A program made the position numbers and the translations under genes. DNA of 64,000 nt. Source: Phocaeicola_A sp964444735 (GTDB lineage Bacteria; Bacteroidota; Bacteroidia; Bacteroidales; Bacteroidaceae). A model generated the notes under the pieces. That model was not told the origin of the DNA. It did not search any database and worked only from the letters and a program-made list of their open reading frames with translations. Where the stretch lies: NCBI GenBank assembly GCA_964444735.1, contig CAYUIJ010000001.1, forward strand, positions 1 to 64,000, given 5' to 3'. How positions within the stretch are numbered: the first letter of the stretch is position 1; each line of letters begins with the position of its first letter. Below are positions 25,245 through 35,596 of this stretch, in pieces.

Positions 25245-26582
25245 CTATTGCTGAAGCCCCTCGGCGTGCATGCCGATGGCCTCTATCGTACGCATTTCCG
25301 ACGGACGGGTCATGTTTGCCTCAATGATTTTTCCTTCCTTGTCAATGAGAATGAAACGGGGGATGCTTTTAATTTTATATTCCTTGCAGAATTCTGACTC
25401 CGCGCCGGCATACAGCTGCACGCCTCCCGGTTTCTCCTCTTTCACCTGTTTTTTCCATGCCTCCTTGTCTTTGTCGACAGACATGCTTACAAAGCACACG
25501 TTGGTGCCCTTGAACATTTCCTGAAGCTCTTTCATGTGCGGAAGCTCCTCCTGGCAGGGAGCGCACCATGTGGCCCATACGTCAATATATATCACCTTTC
25601 CTTTGAAATCGGCCAGCGTATATTCTTTCCCGTCAATGTCCGTCATTTTGAAATCGGGCGAGGGCATCCCTTTTGCAAGCTCTGATCCGCTTTCATACGC
25701 CGCATGGAATGCCTGCAGTGTCTCGGGATCCTTGACGTTCTCTTCCACCAGCGCCTTCAGCCCGTCGGTATTGTTCACGCCCTTGTCCGAAACATAGGCA
25801 ATGGCGTATGTCCCTAACAGATAGTCTTTGATTTTCTGGCTTTTTATGTTTTTGACGGCGTAGTTCATGCTGTTTACGGTACGTTCAAGCGCGGTGGTCA
25901 TGGTATTGTCTGTGCCTTTGTTTGCCAGCAGGCTGACGGCCCCGCTCATGAAATCGGTATATTCGCTAAGCTGTGTCAGCCATTCGTCTTCATTGGCGGA
26001 AAGTGACCGGAGCTTGTCGTATACGGCCTCGGAACATTCTTTCTGGCCGGCATATTGCCATAGGATTCCGTAGATCCAGTAACTGACGCGCGCCTTTTCT
26101 TTTTCGGTGAAAGCCTTGTCAAAGTTCTTGCCGTCTATGATTTTGTAGTCTTCAGTCTCGTATTCGGCCAGCTGCTCGAGCAGCTCTTTTTCCGTGCGTC
26201 CGAAATCACCCATCACGGGGCCGCTCATCTCCTTGCCGTTTATGAAGTTGTTCTTGTCGGCATTTCCGTTTTCAAAGGATATGGTCAGTGCGGATGGGGT
26301 CATCTCCCAGGTAATGTCCAGGGCTTTTCCCGGCTCCACATATACCGTGCTGCGCAGCCATTTGTATTGCACCATGCCATACTGGGCCTCTTTTACAGGA
26401 AGGGCCACCGTAGCCTTGCCATCGGCGGTAAGCGCCAGTGTGGTGTCCATGTCTGACACGTATACCGATACGGAGTCAGGCGTCTTGTCTTTTACGGTGA
26501 CGCTCATTGTCACTTCTTTTTTCTGGCAGGCTGCAAACAGGGCAAGCCCTGCCAGCATAATCATTAGTTTTTTCATATTCAT
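25245..26582 (-). CDS. Thioredoxin-fold lipoprotein with DUF4369-like N-terminal domain
   Basis: A 445-residue exported lipoprotein: signal peptide with lipobox LFAAC (Cys at about residue 19), a DUF4369-like beta domain to about 120, a helical middle region, and a C-terminal TlpA/ResA-type thioredoxin domain with WATWCAPCQEELPHM. It probably reduces or rearranges disulfides of periplasmic or outer-membrane proteins. ATG at 26582 or at 26576 (MKKLMIML) are both possible. It follows another thioredoxin lipoprotein gene by 20 bases at the tail of the SusCD locus; such proteins are common in peptide-type uptake loci. Confidence 0.85.
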   Translation of the reverse strand: MNMKKLMIMLAGLALFAACQKKEVTMSVTVKDKTPDSVSVYVSDMDTTLALTADGKATVALPVKEAQYGMVQYKWLRSTVYVEPGKALDITWEMTPSALTISFENGNADKNNFINGKEMSGPVMGDFGRTEKELLEQLAEYETEDYKIIDGKNFDKAFTEKEKARVSYWIYGILWQYAGQKECSEAVYDKLRSLSANEDEWLTQLSEYTDFMSGAVSLLANKGTDNTMTTALERTVNSMNYAVKNIKSQKIKDYLLGTYAIAYVSDKGVNNTDGLKALVEENVKDPETLQAFHAAYESGSELAKGMPSPDFKMTDIDGKEYTLADFKGKVIYIDVWATWCAPCQEELPHMKELQEMFKGTNVCFVSMSVDKDKEAWKKQVKEEKPGGVQLYAGAESEFCKEYKIKSIPRFILIDKEGKIIEANMTRPSEMRTIEAIGMHAEGLQQ

Positions 26583-26602
26583 TGATGTTGGTTTGATAAT
26601 AG

Positions 26603-27838
26603 TTATTCATTCAGCAGGCTGTCTATCAGCCTTGTCTTTTCTTCGTCCGTACCGGCGGACACATTGTTATACCGCACCCTTCCCTCCTTGTCAATGAGGG
26701 TTATGTGGGGGATAGCCAGCACGCCGTATTCCATGTTCATTACATCCTCTTCGGTAAAGGCGATGCGCCAGTTTATTCCCATGGCTTTCATATAGGGAGG
26801 CATGAGCGACATCTCCTTCCGGGGATTGTTCTCCGTGTTCACCACGGTGCCGTTAGGCGTGTCGACAAAATGTCCCTGGACGGACGTTATGCCTATAATG
26901 GCTACATCGGCATTGCGGTAATGATCCTGCAGCCTGGCCATTTCAGGGAATGATTTCACGCAGGGAGCGCACTTGGTGGCCCAGAAGTCGAGCATTACCA
27001 CTTTTCCCCTGAAGTCGTCAAGCGTTTTCTCGTTGCCGCCGCTTATCCAGCGGAAGTGCAATTCCGGCGCGCGGTTGCCAAGGAGCGTCCCTTTGGCGAA
27101 AGCGCTTTGCAGATAGGCTGTCTGCAAAGCGGCCCGCTTCTTTTGTGAGGGGGTAGTGGCCTGTCTGGCAAGTTTCTGATACAATGACAATACCTGCTTG
27201 CGGATTTCCTCCTTGTCAGACGGGGGTATTTCTCCGGCAAGCGCGGTATTGAATATCTGCACGGTACTTTCAATGGCATGGTTTGAAAGCGGACAGGCAA
27301 GCAGGGACTTGATATCCGGTATCATTCCCAAGCGGGTCCATTGCGCGGCGCTTATCATGGCGGCCCCGTTTACAATCTCCGCTCCGGCTTCAGGCATCCG
27401 CCCTATGAATGCGGGGAGGTCTTCCTTGCCGAGCAGAGTCTTGAAAGCCTCCACCTCACCGGCCGGCCTGACCGGGTTATAGATATCGGCCGGATAGTAT
27501 TTCCAGTAATAATAGCAGGCACGGGCGGTGCCTTCTTTTTCGGCCTTCTGTTTCAGTACGGGCGACAGCCACCGACGGAGATACGCGTTGAGCGCGTCTC
27601 CTCCGGCTTCAAACAGCAGGTCTGTCTGCCCGGGAGTAATCTTTCTGATATCATAAGAGCTCCCGAATTCCTCAACCGTTTTGAGAAAGGCGTTGTCTTG
27701 TCCGGTAGAATCATTAAGATTGCCTATGGCAAATCCGGCATTGCGGCAGAGTTCCCTGAGCCCCTCATCCGTGGGGGCCTCTTTCCCGCATGAGACCAGT
27801 ATCAGAGAAAGCGCCATGCCAAACCATAAATGTTTCAT
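26603..27838 (-). CDS. TlpA-type thioredoxin lipoprotein
   Basis: 411 residues from the ATG at 27838, which gives the signal peptide MKHLWFGMALSLILVSCGKE with lipobox VSC; a longer open frame upstream (to 27892) lacks signal features. The C-terminal 150 residues form a thioredoxin domain with DFWATKCAPCVKSFPEM; the CxxC is CAPC preceded by an unusual Lys. The middle is helical without a named domain. It is the first of two thioredoxin-fold lipoproteins in the locus. A role in processing or folding of the imported substrate or of SusCD is an inference from context. Confidence 0.83.
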   Translation of the reverse strand: MKHLWFGMALSLILVSCGKEAPTDEGLRELCRNAGFAIGNLNDSTGQDNAFLKTVEEFGSSYDIRKITPGQTDLLFEAGGDALNAYLRRWLSPVLKQKAEKEGTARACYYYWKYYPADIYNPVRPAGEVEAFKTLLGKEDLPAFIGRMPEAGAEIVNGAAMISAAQWTRLGMIPDIKSLLACPLSNHAIESTVQIFNTALAGEIPPSDKEEIRKQVLSLYQKLARQATTPSQKKRAALQTAYLQSAFAKGTLLGNRAPELHFRWISGGNEKTLDDFRGKVVMLDFWATKCAPCVKSFPEMARLQDHYRNADVAIIGITSVQGHFVDTPNGTVVNTENNPRKEMSLMPPYMKAMGINWRIAFTEEDVMNMEYGVLAIPHITLIDKEGRVRYNNVSAGTDEEKTRLIDSLLNE

Positions 27839-27928
27839 AAGACATATCTTATAAGTTAAAAGCAGGCTCATTCCGGCCATTTGAGACTTCATGAGGCTTA
27901 AACGGACAGAATGGCCTGATTTTGCTTT

Positions 27929-29433
27929 TTAGTTGGTTTTGTTATATACAATGTAGATACTATACTCTATATCATCTTTTGTTGCAGTTGTTCCATAATA
28001 TAAATAGTTATCTCCTTCTTGGGGTACCCATTCCCATCCGGTATCCCATCCACCTTCAATCTTGTTGAACAGATAAGGGGTATAGAATATCTGGAGCGGT
28101 ATGCCGGTTACATCATCGCCCGGTATTACCGCAGGGAGCGAGCTTAAATAGAACGGATTGACATTCTCAGTCCCGTCATAAACAAATTTTTTCCCGCTCA
28201 TACCGGCATCCAGACAGTCTATGCGTATGCCTTCGGCGGTATATTGGGGCACGTATTCCTTGCCTTCTACCTTGTAACTTTCTATACCGTTTGGTCCATA
28301 GGCAACATCGGTAATGTAGTCTGCGTCNNNNNNNNNNNNNNNNNNNNNNNNNNNNNNNNNNNNNNNNNNNNNNNNNNNNNNNNNNNNNNNNNNNNNNNNN
28401 NNNNNNNNNNNNNNNNNNNNNNNNNNNCGTCATCAAGGGTGACTTTTACCAGTTCGTTATATTCATTGTATGTGAATTTATAAATGCGACTGTAACTCTT
28501 GTCTATCATCTCCCAAGTTTCAGTCATTCCCGTTTCATGAATTTGTTGATTGATTTCCACAATGTGCTCTTTACTGTCGTCAAAGGTTAGATTCCAAGTG
28601 TTTTCTGTTTGCCCCATCGCTACACCTTTTTTGAGATAAATATACTCGGGGAAATTATCTAAATAGATAACACTGTTGACCGCCTCCATATCTTCCCCGG
28701 TTGACATCTCGAACATATATATGTCACTGATATTGATTCGGGTAACGTTTACTGTTTCTGAAGCAGAAGCCTCGCTCATGCCTTCCTCATACACTTCTAC
28801 CTTTATTTCATTTTTGCCTTCTTCCAGGCCGGTTACTTTTGCACTTTCAAGCACCTTCTTGTCTTTAGCTGATTCAGTGAGTGGAATTTCTGATAGTTGT
28901 GTGCCGTTCTTGTAAACAACAGCTCTTGACAATGCTTTGACTCCACGGCCGATAACAATGTCTATCGTGGCTTCATCGGTCATGGTGGATACCGGGTTCA
29001 TGCGCACATACAAGACGGGCACATTGACCGTCAATGAATACGGAGCGCTGACACTTACTTTACCGTCTTTTGCAGTCGCCTCGACTGTGAGGTACAGCTG
29101 AGTGCTTTCGGTAAGGCTGCCAAGGTCTATCGTTACGCTCTGCACATGGTTGGGGTCGGCAAACTCGGTCTGGCGCAGCCATTCTTTTCCCGTTCCGTCT
29201 TTTACCACAATGGAAGCCAGTCCTGCTTCTGAAACAATATTGACGGGGAGTTCAAAGGTGGTACTACCATCGCTAAAATCTATCGTGCTACTGTTATTAC
29301 CGCTTTCACTACCGCCCATTCCAATGGATGGAGGCGTGTAATCAGGGTCGTCATCATCTGAACAGGCGGTGAAGCCTGCGGCTAAGGCTGCGGCTGCCGT
29401 AAGGCAGGCCAGCATGAATTTAAATTTTCTCAT
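27929..29433 (-). CDS. Surface lipoprotein of the SusCD locus, interrupted by assembly gap
   Basis: N-terminal signal peptide and lipobox (AAGFTACSDDDD) followed by Ig-like beta-rich repeats; about 335 residues precede the gap and 133 follow it, ending in IVYNKTN. The sequence before the gap reads out ...YNELVKVTLDD and resumes as DADYITDVAYGPNG, so it is plainly one gene. With exactly 100 N the two halves are out of frame by one base, so the true gap length is unknown. The CSDDDD anchor is typical of surface-exposed Bacteroidetes lipoproteins. A ligand-binding role is likely; no named family was recognised. Confidence 0.75.
28328..28427. other. Scaffold gap of 100 N
   Basis: An unbroken run of 100 N inside the lipoprotein gene; the conventional placeholder length for a gap of unknown size. 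Confidence 0.99.
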
Positions 29434-29490
29434 TGCTTTAAAATTTTAACTGGTTAATTAATATGTTTTTTTGAATCGTTCTGTTCCGTT

Positions 29491-30405
29491 TTACAGGAAT
29501 CCGCCGGCAAGCGGATTTATCTGTGTGATCCTTACTCCCATTTCCTGTAATCCTCTGGCAACGAATTGCATTTTGGAATACAGAATCTCATATTGCATTA
29601 TCGTATCGCGCATAGCCTCATCCATCAGTATCAGCTGCCGGGTAAAGGATATCAGGTCTTCCTCACGGCCGGCATAATAGGTATCCTCGTCGTTTTCGGG
29701 CGGGAAGAAGCCGTTCTTGTAGAAGAACTCTTCCCCGTATTGCGCTATCAGGTCTTTCACCTGCCGGCGGCTTGGGTCCATCAGTGTGTTGTAAAGCGTC
29801 TTGCTGAAATCATAGAACCCTTCTTCCACGAAAGAATGCGTGCGTGAGTTGACAATGTATCCGCCCAAGAAGATGAAATGTATCTGATGCAGGTAGTTTT
29901 CCTTGCGCGCGGCGTCCATATTGTTCAAGGTTGTCCGGGCCAGTTCGCCGATACTCATGCTGTTTATGTTGGCCACGGCATCGTGCGTGCCTTCCCTCCC
30001 CGCAGACACTCCCAGTGTGGAGCCTTTGATCCTCGCGCACAGCAGTACCTTGCGCGGCAGCCATGCGGCAAGCATTTCATCGGAATACCGGCTCAGAAAG
30101 TTCTCTTTCAGGAAACCTGCCGCACCGGCCGCATCCGTCTTGTCTAATCTGGTGATTTCGGCCGATCGCCAGGCGGACGCCTCTTCAAACTGGTAGGCAA
30201 AATCCAGTATCTGGTCAAACTCATAGAGCATATAGGTGCCGTATTTTTCCTTAATTTCCATGATACCGGCGTCCGACCGGTCTATCAGAGTCTCCAGGCG
30301 GTCGGTATCGGCCATTGAGGGGGTATTGTCTTCGTCATCATTGCATGCTGTGAGCGCGAGGGCACACAGGCAGATTGCCAAATGGATGTATGGATATTTC
30401 GTCAT
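29491..30405 (-). CDS. Metallopeptidase-like lipoprotein of the SusCD locus, HExxH missing
   Basis: 304 residues from the ATG at 30405, which gives a signal peptide with lipobox ALTAC followed by NDDED. The layout (acidic anchor, LYEFDQILDFAYQFE, then a KVLLCARIKGS strand, and a C-terminal ILYSKMQFVARGLQEMGVRI) recalls the zinc metallohydrolase lipoproteins that accompany SusC/SusD pairs (TIGR04549). The HExxH zinc site of that family is not present; the corresponding area reads NYLHQIHFIFLGGY. It may be an inactive binding relative. It lies 13 bases after susD. Family assignment is tentative. Confidence 0.55.
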   Translation of the reverse strand: MTKYPYIHLAICLCALALTACNDDEDNTPSMADTDRLETLIDRSDAGIMEIKEKYGTYMLYEFDQILDFAYQFEEASAWRSAEITRLDKTDAAGAAGFLKENFLSRYSDEMLAAWLPRKVLLCARIKGSTLGVSAGREGTHDAVANINSMSIGELARTTLNNMDAARKENYLHQIHFIFLGGYIVNSRTHSFVEEGFYDFSKTLYNTLMDPSRRQVKDLIAQYGEEFFYKNGFFPPENDEDTYYAGREEDLISFTRQLILMDEAMRDTIMQYEILYSKMQFVARGLQEMGVRITQINPLAGGFL

Positions 30406-30418
30406 GGCACTGAGTGGT

Positions 30419-31957
30419 TTAATTGTCTGTAATAGGTGTTTTTTCAACACGTTTGCCATAAAGCTCTATCTCACCGTTGATTTGAGTCTCGGCTTCGGGC
30501 AGTTCAAATACAAAATTAGGGTCGTTGGGGGCCAGCATATAGGTCTCGTACCCCTGTACCACGCCGCTGCCTCCGTAGCTTCCGCTGGAACGCAGGGTCA
30601 TCCGGTGGGTGATCTGTTTGGGATACCATGAGGTTGTGCGTTTTAAATCAAACCAGCGGTGGCCCTCACCGAAAAACTCGCGGCGCCGTTCATCGAGCAC
30701 AAATCTGCGTATCCCGTTGTTTTCTGTGGGGAACTCTATTTTACTGACATCCTTTACCCGGTGTCTTACCAGCTCGCGCACATCGTTCAGGGCCTCTTCG
30801 TTCATGCCTTTGGCCGCGTATGCCTCCGCACGGTTCAGATAAGCCTCTGACAGGCGGTAATTGTAGGCTCCGAGTGAGGTGAACTGTGAGTGCCATTTGG
30901 CCGGAAGATCTATGCCGTCGCTCGCCAGAAGATAGGTTCCTCTGCCTCCTCCCTCTGCGTCAGGGTTCCAGATGGACCGGCAGTCGCCCTCAAGGAACGA
31001 GTCCAGCAAACCGGAGGATATTCCGTAGGCGATAAAGGTATTGTCGTTGTCGTCTTGCCCGCTGTAGATGCCGGGAACATCGTTGTGCCACGAATTGCTG
31101 TCGTCGCTTTCGATGATGAGCGAGAAGCAGTCGCCGTAGGTATGGAATATTTCCGGGTTGGATACGGTTACAAAAGGCACCGTGACGTGGGTTGCCAAAT
31201 CATACAATCCGGCTGTACAGCTGCCGATAAGATCGCTTGCCGTACTGATTACATTATCCCATTCCCCCTTATACAGATACACGCGCGAGAGCAGTAACTG
31301 CGCCGCCTTCTTGTTCGGATGCCAGAGGCTCAGATTCTCTGCGGTCTGTTCAAAATAACGGATGGCGCTGTGCAGATCGTCTTCAATCTGCCGGTATACC
31401 TCTGCGGCGGAAGCGCGTGTATAGGTGTTTTTCACACCCGTATCCAGGCGCAAGGGCACTCCCATGACGGCTGTGGTCCCGTCATAATTGGGGGCATAGA
31501 TGTTTACCAGCTCAAAGTAGGCGCGGGCCCTCACAAAATAGGCCTCGCCGTAGAGCTGGCTGCGCGAGCTTTCAGACCCGGCGGCTTTCTCCACGTTCTC
31601 TATCACATAGTTGGCCACCAGAATATTGTTGTAAAGGAGGTTCCACCACTTGTTTGTTTCATTGGTGCGATCCCCGTTTCCGTCAATCTCCACGTTACGC
31701 TGCCACGTGTAGAGGCTTTTGCAGGCGTTCTTGGCTGTCGTGGGGGCGCGGTCGTTATCCTGAATGTCATCGGTCATCAGGTCGGAAGCGTAGTTCCATG
31801 TGACATCTAAAAAGGCCTCCTGATGCATCATTGCCAGATACTGGTCTGTGGTGCGGGGGATGACCTGGTCCTTGTCTTCCTCTTTCAGGAAGTCCCCGCA
31901 TGACGAGAAGAGCCATGTCAGACATGTGATGATAATAATGTATGCCGTCTGTTTCAT
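30419..31957 (-). CDS. SusD/RagB family outer-membrane lipoprotein
   Basis: A 512-residue SusD-type lipoprotein that acts as the lid and binding partner of a SusC transporter on the cell surface. The signal peptide ends in the lipobox FSSC; PRTTDQYLAMMHQEAF near the N-terminus and the TPR-like YGEAYFVRARAYFELVNIYAPNY near 135-157 are family signatures, as is the C-terminal RRREFFGEGHRWFDLKRT. It starts 21 bases after susC. With no glycoside hydrolase in the locus, a peptide or protein-derived ligand (RagB-like) is more likely than a glycan, but this is an inference. Confidence 0.94.
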   Translation of the reverse strand: MKQTAYIIIITCLTWLFSSCGDFLKEEDKDQVIPRTTDQYLAMMHQEAFLDVTWNYASDLMTDDIQDNDRAPTTAKNACKSLYTWQRNVEIDGNGDRTNETNKWWNLLYNNILVANYVIENVEKAAGSESSRSQLYGEAYFVRARAYFELVNIYAPNYDGTTAVMGVPLRLDTGVKNTYTRASAAEVYRQIEDDLHSAIRYFEQTAENLSLWHPNKKAAQLLLSRVYLYKGEWDNVISTASDLIGSCTAGLYDLATHVTVPFVTVSNPEIFHTYGDCFSLIIESDDSNSWHNDVPGIYSGQDDNDNTFIAYGISSGLLDSFLEGDCRSIWNPDAEGGGRGTYLLASDGIDLPAKWHSQFTSLGAYNYRLSEAYLNRAEAYAAKGMNEEALNDVRELVRHRVKDVSKIEFPTENNGIRRFVLDERRREFFGEGHRWFDLKRTTSWYPKQITHRMTLRSSGSYGGSGVVQGYETYMLAPNDPNFVFELPEAETQINGEIELYGKRVEKTPITDN

Positions 31958-31978
31958 ATATATAGTCGTTTACTGGTT

Positions 31979-34900
31979 TTATAGGCTGACGTTGATACTG
32001 AAGTTGTAGGTGGGGAGGACAGGAAGCCCGATAGATGACACCTGATCAGGATCCTGGCCTTTCAGCTTCTTGTCAAAGGCAAATACCGCAAGGTTCTGCG
32101 CCTGTATGTCAAAACGCAGGGCGCTCAGTCCTAAGCGTTTGATGAATTTTTCAGGCACTGTATATCCCAGTGTGACGGCGCGCAGACGGATGTGGTCACC
32201 CTTTACCACACGCTCATCGGAATAGTCGTACATAAACCATCCGGTATATTCGCCGGGAGCTCCCATGCCTCTGTATTCGGCATCGCCCATGGTATATTTA
32301 TATTCATCGCCGGCCGCAGGGGGCTCTTGCGGGTTATACATGTCGAGCTTTACATTGGTCAGTCCGGGAATGTTTGTATAGGCTTCGTCTCCCGGCTGGC
32401 GCCAGCGTTTCACAAACGCGCTGTTCATGTTCTTTTCCGGCATCGGAAGGGCCGGGTTACCCTCTTCGTAGAGTTGCAGCAGCCGCTGCCTGTAGCCCAG
32501 CTTGTAGCTGAACTCGGCCCTGAAGGAGAACTGTTTCCATGACACTTCGGTAGAGAAGCTGCCGTATGAGGTGGGAGTGCGGGTTCCGCTGAACGTGAAG
32601 ATCCGGTCCAGGTACTCATTCCGGCTGAGTCCGGCAGGGAGCCCGGTCAGTCCGTCAAAACGGGGAAGACCGTAACTGTCCAGTCCGGCAAACCTGTATG
32701 AGAAGAATCCGTCAATGGAGTTCCCTTCGTGTACGACGGTGCCTTTCAGGTAGTCGGTGTAGGTGTTGTCACTCACGCTGCCCTGCTTCACCTTGTTCCT
32801 GTTCCATGAATAAGAGAGGGATGTGCGCCATTTGAAATTCCTGGTATCGATATTGACGGTTGATATGCTGAACTCGACACCTGTGTTGGAAGCTGTCCCG
32901 TCATTATAGTAGAGGCTGCTTGTCCCGTTGACCAATGAGGCCGAGCGCATTGAGATCAGGTCGGTTGACTTGCTGTAATACGCGTCTAAGGCGCCGCTGA
33001 CCCGTCCGTGCCATAACGAATAGTCTATGCCGAAGTTAAAGGTGGAGGTCTTCTCCCATTTCAGGTTCGAGTTGGGGTAGTCTTTTATCTGCGCGCTCAT
33101 CTCTCCTGTGGTGCTGTTTTTCTGCGGTTGCGAGATAATCAGGTAGGGAGTGGCCGAGGGCACGCTGCCGCGATAGCCGTATGATCCCCTGATGGCCAGA
33201 AGGTCTGCCGCTCCGGAATCCATGAAAGGAAACTCATTGAGGTTGACACGTCCTGATACGGACCAGACGGGATTGAATTTTTCTGATTCGTATTGTCCGA
33301 AACGGTTTGATCCGTCATTACGTATGTTGAAGTTGACCGAAAAAAGATTCTTGTAAGTATAGGTGGAAGTCATGTAAAATGACAGCTTGTTGTCTTTACG
33401 GTCTGTAATGACAGGCATGGTACGGGCCTTGACGTTGCCTTGCCCCATAAACCAGTAACGCAGGTACCAATAGTAGTCTTGCGCGTCTTCTGAGGTTCCT
33501 GCCCATACGGGGATGAACGATTCTCCCTGGTCGGGCGCGTATCCGGGGAACGGGCCGCTGGTCTGCCCTCGGTACTGCACGGATGACATCTCGTGCCCAA
33601 GGTCGATATTGAAGTGATGGTCTTCCTTGACTGTAAAGCTGTAGTTCAGCTGGTTCCGCCACAGGAACGAATATTGGTTGGTAGAGGAGTCTGACCATAT
33701 TCCCCCTTCAGGAAGATAGGTGGCATAGTCTTCGATAGGAGGCTCCGATCCGTAGTCATAGCCCCGCAGCCCTGCCACGTAGAAACTTTTCTCGCCCATC
33801 CAGTTTTCGGTCAGGTTGGTGGTGGTGGTAAGTCCGCCGGTGCATGTATAGCGCAGGCCGGGGATGATTTCCCAGTCGAGAGAGGCTGTCAGATTCAGGC
33901 TCTTGTTCTTTACGTCTTGTCCTCCGTTCTCCAGCTCGTTCAGGATATTATAGTTTCCGTATATTTTCTGTTGTGTCGTCTGATCCTCGCGAATAAGTTT
34001 CGGCACATAGTAATATGAGCCGTCATTGTTCCGTACCGGAAAGATGCGGCTGGTATAGTATGCCTCGTCAAATACGGAATACTCTCTGGGATTATAGTCG
34101 GCGTCTTCTGCGGAGCCGCTCAGGCGTACGTCGATCATCAGGTTCTCACGCAGGTGGGATGAAAGGTTCATGCGTGCCGTGACGCGCCTCAGGCTTGCGC
34201 CCCGTTCGGTTCCCCTGTCGTCATTGAAGCCTACCGAGAAATAATAGCGTGTGCCTTCGTTTCCTCCCGATAGGCTTATGCTGTGTGTCTGGCTGAAAGC
34301 CGTGCGGTAAAGCTCTCCAAACCAGTCGGTGTTGTTAGCCTCCATTTGCGATACCTGCTGCTGGAATTCAGAGAACGAGATTTTCTTGTCCCAGTAATCC
34401 ATCATTGCCCCCTCGTATCCGTAACGGTCGGGCATGCTCTGGAAATAAAGTCCCCGGTCCATGATTTCACGCGATACGTCAATGCGTTCTTTCGAGGTCA
34501 TCAGTTCGAAGTCGCTGTACATGGGGCGGCGCTGCACCTGCGCGTTGAAGTTATAGCTGACGCTTGTCTTCCCCACTTTCCCGGTCTTGGTGGTTACTAC
34601 GATTACTCCGTTGGCAGCGCGGGTGCCGTAAATGGCGGTGGCCGACGCGTCTTTCAGCACGTCAATGCGGGCGATGTCTTGCGGGTTGAGCCCTGAAATG
34701 GCGTTGCCTATCAGGTTGACATTGTCCCAGCTGTTGATTTCATCGGCTGTCAGCGGAACGGGATTTTCGTATACGATGCCGTCGATTACCCACAGCGGCT
34801 CGCGTGAGCCGGTGAACGTGCTTGTCCCGCGCAGACGCATCTTGGTAGAGGCGCCGGGCGCCGTACTGGTAGTCATGGTAAGCAGCCCGGGTATTTTGCC

Positions 34901-35596
34901 TTCCAGCATCTGGTCTATGGTAAGCGCTCCTTGGAAATTCAAGTCGTCTTCGGTCAGGGAGCTGATGGCGCTGGTCAATTTGCGTTTGTCAATGGTCTGA
35001 TAGCCTGTCACCACCAGCTCGTCCAGCATCTGGCTGTCTTCCCTGAGGCTGAAGGTATACTCCGTCTTGTCGTTACGTATGTTTTGTCTGACAGTCTCAT
35101 ATCCTATGTAGGTAATAATGATGCTGCGCTCGTCACCCTTACAGTCGATGCTAAAGATGCCGTCATTGTCGGTAACGGCGTAATAGTCGGGGCTGTCTGC
35201 GCATTTGACGGTTACCCGGGCTCCAATCATAGGGTTGCCCTCTTTGTCAGATACCTTTCCGGTGATCCTCCGCGCTTTTCCGGGAGCGCCGCTCTTGTAG
35301 ATAACCACAATGTCACCTTCCATTCCGTAAGTGAGATTCCGGGATGACAGCACCCGCTTCAGCACGGAGCTCCATGGCTCGTTGTCTGCCGTAACCGACA
35401 CGGGCCCGGTATCTTTAAGCGTCTGTGCGTTGTACAGGATGTTCACACCGGCCTGTTTCCTGATTTCTTCCAGAAATGTCTCCATTGGAGCATTGCTTAT
35501 GCGGAGAGTCACATTTTTGTCAATAGCTGGCGTTCTGGCCGCAGATAAATGGAGCGCCAGAAAAAGAAGCCCTATGATCCATTGCAGTTTTTTCAT
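31979..35596 (-). CDS. SusC/RagA family TonB-linked outer-membrane transporter with STN domain
   Basis: 1205 residues from the ATG at 35596, which gives a clean signal peptide (MKKLQWIIGLLFLALHLSA); 46 upstream in-frame residues are not signal-like. Domains in order: STN (about 25-95), which contacts the FecR anti-sigma factor, a carboxypeptidase-regulatory-like domain (ITGKVSDKEGNPMIGA, near 110), the plug (about 195-320, with a DVLKDASATAIYGTRAANGVI segment), and the 22-strand barrel ending in NFSINVSL. It imports oligomers with energy from TonB. STN plus neighbouring FecR and ECF genes indicate substrate-triggered autoregulation. Confidence 0.95.
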   Translation of the reverse strand: MKKLQWIIGLLFLALHLSAARTPAIDKNVTLRISNAPMETFLEEIRKQAGVNILYNAQTLKDTGPVSVTADNEPWSSVLKRVLSSRNLTYGMEGDIVVIYKSGAPGKARRITGKVSDKEGNPMIGARVTVKCADSPDYYAVTDNDGIFSIDCKGDERSIIITYIGYETVRQNIRNDKTEYTFSLREDSQMLDELVVTGYQTIDKRKLTSAISSLTEDDLNFQGALTIDQMLEGKIPGLLTMTTSTAPGASTKMRLRGTSTFTGSREPLWVIDGIVYENPVPLTADEINSWDNVNLIGNAISGLNPQDIARIDVLKDASATAIYGTRAANGVIVVTTKTGKVGKTSVSYNFNAQVQRRPMYSDFELMTSKERIDVSREIMDRGLYFQSMPDRYGYEGAMMDYWDKKISFSEFQQQVSQMEANNTDWFGELYRTAFSQTHSISLSGGNEGTRYYFSVGFNDDRGTERGASLRRVTARMNLSSHLRENLMIDVRLSGSAEDADYNPREYSVFDEAYYTSRIFPVRNNDGSYYYVPKLIREDQTTQQKIYGNYNILNELENGGQDVKNKSLNLTASLDWEIIPGLRYTCTGGLTTTTNLTENWMGEKSFYVAGLRGYDYGSEPPIEDYATYLPEGGIWSDSSTNQYSFLWRNQLNYSFTVKEDHHFNIDLGHEMSSVQYRGQTSGPFPGYAPDQGESFIPVWAGTSEDAQDYYWYLRYWFMGQGNVKARTMPVITDRKDNKLSFYMTSTYTYKNLFSVNFNIRNDGSNRFGQYESEKFNPVWSVSGRVNLNEFPFMDSGAADLLAIRGSYGYRGSVPSATPYLIISQPQKNSTTGEMSAQIKDYPNSNLKWEKTSTFNFGIDYSLWHGRVSGALDAYYSKSTDLISMRSASLVNGTSSLYYNDGTASNTGVEFSISTVNIDTRNFKWRTSLSYSWNRNKVKQGSVSDNTYTDYLKGTVVHEGNSIDGFFSYRFAGLDSYGLPRFDGLTGLPAGLSRNEYLDRIFTFSGTRTPTSYGSFSTEVSWKQFSFRAEFSYKLGYRQRLLQLYEEGNPALPMPEKNMNSAFVKRWRQPGDEAYTNIPGLTNVKLDMYNPQEPPAAGDEYKYTMGDAEYRGMGAPGEYTGWFMYDYSDERVVKGDHIRLRAVTLGYTVPEKFIKRLGLSALRFDIQAQNLAVFAFDKKLKGQDPDQVSSIGLPVLPTYNFSINVSL

